From Dipteris shenzhenensis (Eukaryota; Polypodiophyta; Polypodiopsida; Gleicheniales): a DNA stretch of 64,000 bases. A program made the translations under genes and the position numbers. The notes beneath the pieces are model-generated. The model worked only from the letters and a program-made list of their open reading frames with translations. It did not search any database and had not been told where the DNA came from. Positions within the stretch are counted from its first letter, which is position 1, and each line of letters opens with the position of its first letter. The stretch lies in assembly GCA_047967505.1 (NCBI GenBank), contig CM106538.1. One strand, written 5' to 3'. This document shows, piece after piece, positions 25,801 through 37,800 of this stretch.

Positions 25801-28800
25801 GCAACAGCGAAGCAGGGCGCAAGAGCTGCCATTCAAACAACAGCTGCTGTGCAGCCAGGTTAACGAGACTCAGTTTCCTTTTCCTTTGCATGGCATGGGT
25901 TAGTAAACACTGCGGGGATGCCCACAAGGGACTAGGAATAGTCCAAGAACTAGAATGCATGCATTTGACTAACCTCTCATGGGTTAAAAAAGCTGTCCAG
26001 ACGGAACAACCCCCAATAGACACGCCATAGAAAGACCTGTTGGCGTAGTGGAACCTTGGAGTGCCAAATCTGTTTTAATCTTTTTCTCCACCATTTGACA
26101 GGATGGTGTAAAGCCCAAATCTGATTGGCCCTGTCCGACACCCAAGGTGGTGATAGCAAGAAGAGACTGTGATATAAATCTATGGTATGTATGTATGTTT
26201 GTACATATCTCTCTCTCCTCTATATATATGTGTGTGTGTGTGTGTGTTCTGGCTGTAGTGCCTCAAATATGCCTATTGTCCATGATTTTAATTTGTTTTT
26301 TGGAAATTCTCAAATAGTCTTTGCATGTATGGTTATTTGGTGGAGATTTAACATGCCCATATGGGAGGAGCCATTGTATAATCTCATTTTGAATGAATGT
26401 CCTAATTACAAAGGCTTAACGTGAGAAATAACACACTGGGCATGTGCTGCGCATACGTGTGTATAGTCGACTAATTCATGGTTTTGGCCATGTGCTTGAG
26501 ATGCCTCTTGTTCTCTCTCCAGATTCAATCATGCAGAGGACAATTGTTTTTAACCATTTCTGAATTTTGAATTCAAGAGCGCAGTAAGTATTAGAGATTC
26601 ATGCCTTGCTTGATGTTAATGGTTTGTTTAATTTACTGCACAGCTCCTAGCCTCCTTGTCACGTCATTCAAAGACTGGCTGTATTGGAATCTGAAAGCAA
26701 TGCATCATTGCAAGCTTCAAGTTTCTTTCATGTATGCTCTAAGCTACCTTATGTTCTGCGTTTTGATGCATGCTCTTTTTTCTCTGTAGATTGAAAAAGC
26801 CAGATTGTGTCTAAATCTATTACCTGAAAGCAAGACCGTCACTGCAGAAATGGACCTCATTGATGCTGTGGTAGTGAAACTTCCTGCTCTTGGAGTTTCA
26901 TTGCTTCCAATGCAAGTCCGGCAAGTGAAAGACCCCATGGAAATTGTCAAAATGGTCTTGAATAATAGCAGTGCAAAGGGTTCTTTAAAGGTTGATGAGG
27001 TTTTGGATGTTGCAAGGCTGTTAGGGATAAATACATCGGATCAGATTGCAATGGTGGAAGAGGCAATTGCACGAGAGGCTGCAGCATCCGGGCAGATTGG
27101 GCTAGCTTTAAATCTTTGCCTTGGTCTAATGAAGAAAGGATATGGAGCTATCTGGGACCTATGTGCCGCTCTTGCCAGAGGACCAGAGTTTGAAGGACTA
27201 AGTTTGAAGTCACGGAAGGAGCTTCTTGGTTTTGCTTTAAGTCACTGTGATGAAGAATCTATTGGGCAGCTTCTGAGTAGCTGGAAAGAGACTGATTTGT
27301 TGAAACGATGCATGGATTTCAAAGAGGCCCTGGCTCTAAAAGTTGCGACTTTTGCAGCTGAAGATTCCAAGGACACGATGAAGCAATTTGAGGAGTTAGA
27401 AGGATTTGAAGAAGAAATCAATTTTGAAGATAGTACAAAAGATTGGCATTTGAGGGAAATACCTGAAAGTTCACGACAACTATTGTTAAAGGTGTTAGAG
27501 GGAGAGACTAATCACAATGATTCAGATGAAATGAGATTCTCAAAAGAAAGAAAATCACTTTTAAATATCCTCTGCTGGCACCTTCCATGGCTTTTGCGGA
27601 TTAGGGAAATCGAGTCAGCAATTCGTACAAATAGTTTTGACAAAAATGATAGCTCGAAGACAAGATATGGCAGATCTACCACAGGCCTTCTGGAGACTTG
27701 CACGGATATGAGCTCATGGTCAATTTCCATCATTCTTCTTGGGCTTGCACATGCTGATCTTCTCCCCAGCGATGAACTTATTTGTCATGTTGCGTGCAAA
27801 ATGATGCAGAAGCCATCAAAAGAAGGTTGTAAGATGATCAGCTGTGGCTATCTGCTGAATCTTGCAGATTATCATTTAGGTCTGGAAATATTTGAAGAGG
27901 AAATGAAATGCAGACAAGAACTTGAAAAATCATGTGAATTAATGAAGATGGCTTTGAAATATACTTCATTGCATGATGCTGCTTCAGCTTTGAAAGGCCC
28001 AAAGCAGAGGAGAGACAGGTTGTTGATGACCTTGAGGGAGTCAAACTACACTCCAGTTTCAGGTGAAATTATATGCAGATAGGCTTTGAAGATCATGTAT
28101 CTATTAGCTAAAAATGTTTTAAAACATAGTGTTTAATATCTACAATAAAAGCTCTCTTATATGTATTTGGGCTGGTGTCCACTTTTTTGTTTTGAAAGTT
28201 GAGTTAGGATATATGGCCAATGGCAGTTATTAAGATTTGATTTCAAGTTAGCACAGGCTCTTGTAATCTGTGTGCAAATAGCCTTATTCTTATTCGTGAC
28301 TCAATAGGTAGCAAGCTCTCTATGCTGTGCATGTCAGGTAGCTGTCTATTACAAATGCCCACATGACACATCAATAGTTTATTCCGCAGGTTTTCCACAT
28401 CCCTTGACGAAGTAAAAGGATATAGACTTCTTTGTGGCCCCCTTGTTCTTAGTCGTTTTCCTTCAACTTGAATGCTTCCATTTCCAAAAATTTATGCTTT
28501 CGCTTCTAGTCTATGCAAAATGCATACAAGTATTTAGGAGTGTGATAGTTTTGCACTAACATGGCAAGGCTGACCTCCTGCCCCCTGAGGCCATGCTAGT
28601 TTTCATTGATCACAGGAATGGAGCACAAGTCGGTGGAGAATCAAAGACTTTAATAATGGTGTGATGGAAGTACTCAAAACCTCAGTTGAATCTTGTATTA
28701 CAAAATGAAAGGTGTTCTGAATTGTGAGGACAAGCAACACGAATTTCCAGAAGAAAATGTGTATCTAATTAATTGTGATATTGACAGGTCTAAGGGTAAT

Positions 28801-31800
28801 AGGCCACATGTTTCTTGAATTTTGAGTTTGGCAAACATTCTGGTGGTTGTAGTGCTTCACTGTGATCTTCTAGGCAAGGCTTGTGATATTGCTATATGGT
28901 AAAATTTTGGATCTTCTTTTCTGCTTCTCTTCACATGTGATATTGCTATATGGTAAATTTGTACATAATTGATGTATGTTTGTGTAGCTGCCCTGGCTTA
29001 ACTCTATATTACAGTGTTGACAAATCAGATCAGATTTGCTTTGTGGTAGTTTTGTAGATAATTGATATCACCTTTGTGTAGCTATTCTGGCTCGGTCCAA
29101 ATCCCTGTGTTGACTAATTTTGTTTAAGCATGGAATGTTATTTCTTTCATTGTTTTGCTTTTGTTCATGAGAATGATATAACCATGTGTTCTTGACTAAT
29201 GCCTTCATATTCTGCAGGAAGCTCAGAAGCCTATCCAGAAAGAATACCAACATCGGCATCAACATGTATAAAAGAGTGGCAGTTACAGGTCTTACAAAAG
29301 CTGCATGCAGCTCAACAGGCTGTTGAGCTTGAAAAGATCATTCCCAGCTTTGAGATGGATCGATTTGTTAGTGGTGATGAGGACTATATAAAGCATGCTG
29401 TTACATCATTGGTAGAATCAGCTAAGATGAAAGAGGGAAGTGAGCTTGCCCAAGTCAGTAGGGTTGATCAATATCAGGTGCCAATTCATCTCTTTAACCT
29501 CACTAGATATGTCTTGGATGTCTATATGCAACTCTTACATAAATTCAGGAGACGAGTTGTCGGTTGCATTGTCTTGTATCTGGGGAGGTTTAATTTAGGA
29601 TACATTGCATCCCATCATCACGTGTAGCATCTCAAACCTCCTCCACTCAGCTGTTGAGAGATCACTCCTGCAAAAGTGCATACATGGTATCAAAGAACCA
29701 CCCCTTCGTTGGGGGATCCTGGAAGTGTGCTTGAAAGCATTGTCTTTGTAGTTGTGCCAAAGATCCTTGACCTTGCATAAGCCATGCCTTGGCTACTTGG
29801 ACCATTGTGAATACCGATCTTGTGAAGCCCTGCTTCATCCCAATGGTGCTCTCGACCCAATCCGATAGACCGCCTGGGGCACGGACCCTGCCTTTGACTG
29901 ACTCATATAAGCTCATCACACCCCAAATCAGCATCTCTGGGATCTGCATCTCCTGTAGTCTCCTGATCATGCGGGATCGTGGAACTCTAAGGCCTTTCGA
30001 AAGTCTACGAAGCATGTGTAGACTGTTGGGATATCTCAAGGTGTATACCTCAAGCACACCTTGGTTTCTATGTGTGAGTGCTAGAGGCACAGTTAGGTGC
30101 CCATAAGCACAGTTAGGTGGTGGTAAGCCACATAGGATGATTGAGAGAATTGAGGAGATGATTGAGGAGCTCTGAGTCATCAGTGATGTCAGTGAGCATG
30201 TAAGAGGTGCCTACATAAGGACCTCACTCTTCTTCATTCTATATGCAAGTATTCTGAGTTTGTGTTCACTCCGTGCTTTCCTTTCAGTTTACCAACATGG
30301 TATCAGAGCCATTTGATCCCCCTTGATCCCATTTCTGCCACATCATCATCTTCTTCTCCATCTTCTTCTTCGCCATCTCTTCCGTTTCTCTGCCATTCTC
30401 CACACCCTTCCTGCTGGAGATATATCTCGAAGGGGCGAACCCTTGGCTGCAAGGAATTAACGTATCATCACCTCTGCTCAACGACATTGCACGAAAATCG
30501 GCGACTCTCTTTCCTGCGTTTTCTCTGAGACTGCTCCATGCTTCTCTAATTCCTTTTAGAGGGAGCTTCTCCATACCTTGAGCTATCCTGTGCTGAAATC
30601 TGAGCAGCAATGGCTGCATATTCAAGCTGAAAACAGAGAAAAACCAGTCGAAAATGAAGAGGCAAGCTATGGTGCTTTGACGCGGATTTGCGCCCCTTCT
30701 CCTCAGTGGACCTTCTGTGGTATATGAGCCTTCTTTTGCCTCAGAAACCCCCTTTTTCTTTGCTTTGGAGAGTGAGATACAAGCCCTCCAAGTTCAGTCC
30801 TTTGTTTTTGACAGTTTTGACAAAGTTTTTGAAAGTGATGCTACATAAGATGCTACTTTAGCATTTCTGAGTTTTTGAAGTTTTCAATAGCATCAGTACA
30901 ACTGTGGCTTCAGCTTTGCTTTGAGTTGCTATACCTGGTTTTGATTGGAAAGCTTTCATTTAGCCACCTCTGTGAAGCATATAAGTGAAAGCATCATTGA
31001 TTGAAATTTGGTCACAAGACTTTGCTAATGCTTATATTCTGTAGCTTTTCAGTTGTTATTCTAGCCTTGTAAGAGAGAAGACACTGCCCAATACTTGGGT
31101 TAGACCCTCTCATGGCTTGCTTATTCAAAATATGTGAAAAGCCTAAACATAAAGCAATGTCTTGTTATGCTATAAAGGAAGAAAATGCCAACATGGCTTC
31201 CTTGTTGAAGATTGCCAAGATAATGGTTGCCAAAAAGGAAGTAACTTCAAAGACAGAAAATGCCAATCTACTTTCAGTTGATGTGCCTCCACAAGATGAG
31301 GCATCCTTTGAAGATTATGCTTTTTAAATCATCTCTATGTCTGCTCCAGATCTCTCTTTTTATGTTGAGTCAAGGTAATCAGCCTGGATAGTCCTCCAAA
31401 ATGAATGAAATAAACTATTGTGTTTTGTGTGTTTTGTAAACACCTCTGGTCACCTTATGATGTAGGCCATGTGTATGTGCTTTTGCTCCATGGTACCTCC
31501 TGCAGACATTGTGTGCATGTACATGCAGGGAAGATAACCATTGGAAGGTCTTTTGTATCCCTTTTGTTTACCTTACACCCATGGGAACCCTTGCTAGCTT
31601 GAGATCCTAGCCATTGATAGATCCATGACTACCATGAGATGGCATGAGACACCTTATGCTAGTTGTATCCTTGACATAGCCTGAGGCATTCCCTTGAGGG
31701 GGGGTTTGTTGGGATATCTCAAGGTGTATGTCTCAAGCACACCTTAGTTTCTATGTGTGAGTGCTAGAGGCACAGTTAGGTGCCCATAAGCACAGTTAGG

Positions 31801-34800
31801 TGGTGGTAAGCCACATAGGATGATTGAGAGAATCTAGGAGCAGATTGAGGAGATGATTGTGGAGCTCTAAAGTCATCAGTGATGTCAGTGAGCATGTAAG
31901 AGGTGCCTACATAAGGACCTCACTCTTCTTCATTCTATATGCAAGTATTCTGAGTTTATGTTCACTTCGTGCTTTCCTTTCAATTTACCAACATAGACTC
32001 TCTCCCGAACCGAGCGGAAATAAGAAAGGGGCAAGGGGACACCTTTGCCGAACCGAGTGGGAAAGCGAAAAGGCCTCCCTCGTGTAGCCACCAATAAGTA
32101 TCTAGCTCAAATTACCTGCATAGAGGGCTGAGACACGTCTGATCCAGCGATCCGAAAAGCCAAGCCTCTGCATGGTGCCCTCCAAGAAAGACCACTCCAC
32201 ACTCTCATAGGCCTTCTCGAAATCCAAAAGCAAAATCGCGAGAGGCTGAGACTTCTCTCTGGTCCAATCTAGTGCCTCCCAGAAAGTAAAGATGTTGTCC
32301 AGGATGCTACGTTCCTAGACAAAACTTGTCTACGTGTCATGAATGATGTCCACTAGGTGAGGGCGAAGCCGCAAGCTCAAGACCTTGGCCAAGATCTTGT
32401 ACACAGTGTCCAAGAGAGTGATCGGTCTCCACTGTCTCAGGTCCAAGCGATCCCCCTCCCTTCGGGATCAAGCATATCCAGCCACGACTCAGGGTCGAAG
32501 GGAGAGAGCCCGAGTCGAAGATCTCCTGAAAAGCCAAGCGGAGGGGGGTATGAATGCACTCCTAGAAGCACCTAAAGAAAGCCGGAGACAACCCGTCCTC
32601 CCTGGGGCACTTTTGGGATGGAAGAGCCCGAAGGGCCTCCCAAAGCTCCGCATTCGAAAAAGGCGCATCTAACTGGCTACTCACACTCCGGGAGACCACC
32701 TCCGGAACGTGCGTCCAAACTGAATCTCAGGCTGCCAAGACCTGCAGGGACGACTCCTCGGCGTGGAACAAGCGCCGATAGAAATCCGAGGTCAACTCCT
32801 AGATCTCCTACGGATCTGAGTGCATCTACCCACTAGAGTCTCTCGATCTCTGCAACTATGCGCCAGCTGATCTAGGGCCAGTGGCCTGAAAGAACTGCTT
32901 GGTCATCTTGTCACCCTGTTGTACCCACCGAGATCTAGAGGAATGGTAGGAGTACTCATCCCGTCTCACCTCAGTATCCTGAAGCTCCAAGCGAGCGCAC
33001 TCATACCGGTCTGCTAACCACTACGACTCGGAATCTTGCTCCCGAAGACATTCAATGTAGGCCAAGTCCCGCCGCAAATCCCTCTCTCTCTCCTGAAGAG
33101 TATGACGGCGGTGCAGAGCATAGATGCGAAGCTTCTCACTGCTCTGCTGAATCACCTCAGCTGCCCACACGGCCCACCTTCCCTACGGGGGGGACTCAGG
33201 TTGCTGCCAAATAGCTATAATACTCTGCTGTACCTCCTCCTCCAGGAGCAAAGCATCTGGAATGCGGAACCCTCTTTGCGGTAGGCCACGACGGGGCTGC
33301 TCTAGGTGAAGAATGATAGGAGAGTGGTCCGAGAGGGTAGTCCTTGCTAGAATACCGGTGGCTCCACCCCTATGCATGGCCCAATCTCCGACATAGAATT
33401 TGTCTAGTCTCTCAAGTAGACCATCCTGCCGCCGCTGCCCAAAGGAGAAGCTGAGACTGCTAGGAGACCTAGAGAACTCCGGTTCCCTTCAGGGGTCCCG
33501 ACCGCAGATCGAGAAAATGAACTGCTCCCAAGTGCTTCTTTCCGAAGCCGGCATCCCAGAATAAGAAGCACCCCCATGCTTGTCCTCCTTAAACTCGAGA
33601 TTGTTCAAGTCACCTCCAACAATCCATGAGTCCACATTTGGGAGGGACTCTGTCAACCGCCTCCAGAAGGCGGGTCGCTGCTGTCTACAAGCTGGGGCAT
33701 ACACATTGAGAATCCCAATCTTGGAGTCCCCAACCCTCAAGCCCATCCATACTGCTCTGCTTGGGATGAGCTCGCCCTAATCGTACACATCCGCTCCAAC
33801 GGATTGGGACACCAAAATGCAGACCTCCCACTCCTGCCAGCCGCTGGGGACCATACCTCAGGACCTCTCCCTAGAAGGAGATGCTGTCTATGTCGAACAT
33901 GTGCGGCTGAAAACACATGCTCCTTGATAAAGAGGAAGTCCACTGTCCACCCAACCACTGCCTTCTGCAACTCCTATCGAAGTAACAGATGCTGCGGTTG
34001 TTGACGCACGCGGTCGTGGAGCTCGTGCACGTTCCAACTCACCATGGTCCAACTCATGGGAAGGTAGGGGGAGTGGAGAACAGAGCTCGCCTATGAGTGG
34101 GAGCCTGTACTTCAACCTGAGACCTCTAAGACTTCGCTACGAGTTTAGATGGAGAGTAATTTGTGTCAGTACGGCGTCGCACCAAGGGCATAATTGGTTC
34201 AATGCCTACCTTGGTGGCCCACTATCTCAGAAATGAGGAATCAACCCCTAATCTGTCTGCACAAAGCTGTAGATTCCAATACATGGCCTGCTAGTCCCAG
34301 GCGAAGCACACAAACTGCAACACCCAGCTCCCGGCAGTCAGTTGAGAAGCCAAGCTGAAAAGTGGCGGTGTGACCATGGGTGACCCACATCTCCCTCCCT
34401 TGGGGGCCAAGCCACTCCTTCATCATATCAAACACCTGCTGCTGCACCATAAGGTCAAACAGTGTGGGAGTCCATTGCTATTCTCCAGACGCCACGAAGA
34501 GAAACCCTCAGAAAGGGTGCGACCGTGAGCCAAACACTCCTATAGAGCCTCCTCGGGGCTGCAAAATCAGGACAAACACCCCTAGCGTCGGGTATCTGTC
34601 AGGGATCTCAAGATAGTTCCACGGCCAGAACTCTCTAGGTAGAGGCTGTCCTGGACGAGGCTTGGGACTTGGAAGCTGCAAAAACAGACCGCCTGAGCTC
34701 TGCTGTGTGGAGGAGGATGCACCCGGACTATGCTACGCCTGGGAAGAGGGGGCCCGAGGCCTGCTGCAAGGGAGCACCTTCTTGCGTGAAGGCACGGGTC

Positions 34801-37800
34801 TGGAGAGAGAATCTGTCGCCTCGAGGGGGTGAGCTCAACAATCCAGCCTAGGAGTGGGCTCGTGTGGAGTGGCTATAGTTTTCATGCTATCACGGATGAC
34901 CTACGGTAAGCCGTCCGTCCCTCACCAGATTATTCAGGCTGAGTTTGGGTCATCCCCACTACAGCTGGATGCAGTATTTCAGGTTATCACCTACCTATAA
35001 CGGGTCAAGGGGTACGGGGATTGCACTTCTGGGCGCAACAGATTACCATGGCTAGGATTGTCCTCTTCTATGGCACTATCAGCAATAGGTGACCAGAGAT
35101 GCCGGTATGCACGCACAGAGAGATGGTTTGAGCAACTGGGGCTCCACATGGATAGACTCCCTCCCTTCCAGTATAGCATTGATATGCCGTTCTCTCCTCT
35201 CTTGTCACACGAGGTCAATCAGGTCATCTGCGAGGATCTTTTACAGCTATACACATTCCGGACTTGGTTGGGACCGAGTGAGCTTCTAGTGAAGCTCAAC
35301 TTCTACAGGGATCATTGTTTACATATCATAGAGGAGGGTTTCATTGACCCACCAGGATATGCGCAGGTCCACTTACCCCACGCGCTGAGGATCTCTATTG
35401 GGCAGTTTCGGGTCTCTTCACATAGACTGTGCATTGAGAGTGGCAAGGCAGAGGGTCTACCTCGAGAGAGGCACATATGCACATTATGTGACATACAGGA
35501 GGTCGAGTTGGAGGAGCATTTCATTTTCAGGTGCCCAGTTTACTCTGAGATCCGAGGACGTTTCTACTGCCTCTTCAGGGACAGTTCTGGGGTGTTGTTC
35601 CGATTTCTCTCCTATCCAGACCAGAGATGCTTGGCGGCTTTCATCCATGATGTAGTCAGGCACGGCAAGCGTCTACTTTGATCATGGAGACAAGAGCAGA
35701 CCTCCTCCTTGGTAGACCCTTCTCAGAGCTCGGTCACTGAGTTCTTCTCACCAGAGCATGTGGACCCCCATACTACGAGGGCCCGACATGATTGGGATCC
35801 AGATCCAACGACATGACAGCTCAGACAAAGGGTTGATGCACAGATTACACTTGGGGATATCCCCTCTCTGTTCAGAGTTAGGGCTCGACCGACACGGGTC
35901 ACTATAGCTCTTGTTAGGCATAGAGCTATGACTAGGAGACGACACCAGACCACGCTCGCGAGCAGCCGACAGCACTCTATCGCCGACTTCATGCTTCCAC
36001 TGTCTCATCCACTTGGATGACCTGATGATGGTGATGATGATGATGATGATGTGCAGTTGATCACTCTGACATGACTATGTAGTACTTAGCACTAGCTTTT
36101 TGCATTCTGCATTGGTGTGGATGCTCGTTTAGTAGCTCCACCCTCACAGTTTGTTTGTATCAGAATTCCGATAGTCTCATAGACCCATCGGTCTTCTGAA
36201 GACTTTAATAAGCTTTCTTCTTTCTCCCTTCTATGCTCTTGGTGCAAGAGTGTGAAGTCATCATCTAGGTATGCCCTAGTCCCCTTCAGTGCTGCCTCAT
36301 TCCCATGAAAGTTGACTGCGTTTCTGAATTTGGTCACCATTGTCCTTGCTTATGCGTCAGCCTTGCCTACTCTCCCGGCTGCCTCAAAATTCAGATTTAT
36401 ACCCATTTTGTTAACCAAGCTTTAACGTCCCCCATCAGGGTGTTACCCACTGCCAGCCTCTGACGAGTACATTCAAGTATTTGCTGTTCCTCCTCTTATC
36501 TTCCTGTAAGCATATGATATGAACTCTTTTTTGGGGGCCGAATTGCCTTTTGTGACCAACCTTTCCACTCTCCCATTTCTAGTTTCCCTCGGTGATCTGC
36601 TGCAAGAATTCAACATGTTTATCTGCTTTCCTCTTCACGAGCTCGTCGTGTTTCCCTACATAGTCCTCATTGCTTCCATTTGCTGTTTGAGTTCTGCATT
36701 TTCTGATTTTATTTCCTTCATTGCATTGCATGTAGCCTGTGTGATCCCTTCATGTTGTTGAGTTTCTTCAACTCAGCTTCCATTGCATCTTTCCCTTTGC
36801 ACTGGTCCTTTCCAGCTCTTTCTCCCAATCTTACTCTTTTATTTTTCTCCTTTCTTCATTCGTCTGGTATCTTCCCCCCTTGGTTCTTAACCTCAGCTAG
36901 GAGTTTGTCCACTTGTGCTTTCTCACCTTTCAATGCCATGCTTGCGACTTTCAGGCAATCAATCTCCTGATCAAAACAAGAAGATTTTTTAAATATGCGT
37001 GAGGACATCAGATGTGGCCTTATGCGGTGTTTCGGCCAAGAAAGTGGCCATGATCTATTCATGGGCCTGTTTCTGACCATGTGTCCTCTATGCAGCCCTG
37101 TGTCGTGTGCTTGCTCTTTCAGATTTCCTACTTGAATGTAGGTGGGCCTGGGCTAGTGACCCATCCTCAGCGGGGTCCCGCAAAGTCCAGCATGGAGGTA
37201 AGGTCGGGGAATGGGGGGAGCTACAACAGGATATGTAGAGGTAGGGGGTGGAGGAGATGGAATAGGAGAGGGAGAGCAGGCATGGCAGGAGAGAACATGG
37301 TGAAGGGTGAGCTGCGACGAAGGGAGATGGTTGGGGTGGGAGTTGCGAGGATAGGGGGTGGATTGGGAGGGAGAGCAGGTAGAGCGGAGTTGAAGAAAGT
37401 AGGGGCACATGGGAGCCACCTACGAGAGGGGGAGGGAGTTGCGACGGGAGGGGGAGGGGTTGGGAGGGAGGGGAGGGGGGACGGACTTGGGACAGGTTAC
37501 GATGAGAGAAAGGAAAGTAAAAAGACCTAAAAGCGTGGAGCCTCTAAGCAGGCATAAACACTCGTGACGAATACTACAAAGCCATAATCATAAAGATACC
37601 AATACACAAAGAGAAGTCTCTGAGCTCATGAAGAAGATGGGGGTTGGCAGCACTTTGGCGATCATTTAGAAGCTAGCGGAGAGGTCAAGCCTAAGAGGGG
37701 GTCGCGATGTATGAGGTTGTGGTGGAATAAAGCCTGTGATAGAGCCCTGAGGCTGTCGGTATGTGTGGTCCGTTGTGATCTCCTAGCTATGGCCTTGCAA

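Larger units (their letters stand above)
30024..31993 (+). mobile_element. Non-autonomous LTR retrotransposon with TSD
   Basis: Two direct LTRs (30024-30297 and 31707-31993) start TGTTGGGATATCTC and end ACCAACA. A primer-binding site complementary to initiator-Met tRNA (tggtatcagagcc) begins at the base after the 5' LTR. A purine tract (gaggggggg) precedes the 3' LTR. The 5-bp word tagac flanks the element on both sides (30019-30023 and 31994-31998). The 1.4-kb interior has no gag, protease, RT or integrase motif, only a 71-codon frame. It must have moved with proteins supplied in trans. It sits inside LINE sequence. Confidence 0.93.

Noticed and set aside
29491-29627. Extension of exon 5 to TAG at 29625
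   Set aside because: No similarity to MIP2 that I can see after RVDQYQ, and a fitting phase-0 donor (cag/gtgcca) lies at 29477; kept as an alternative only.
37081-37530. 149-codon plus frame rich in Gly/Arg
   Set aside because: Translation of the G-rich tract; no domain, and both strands are open by composition.
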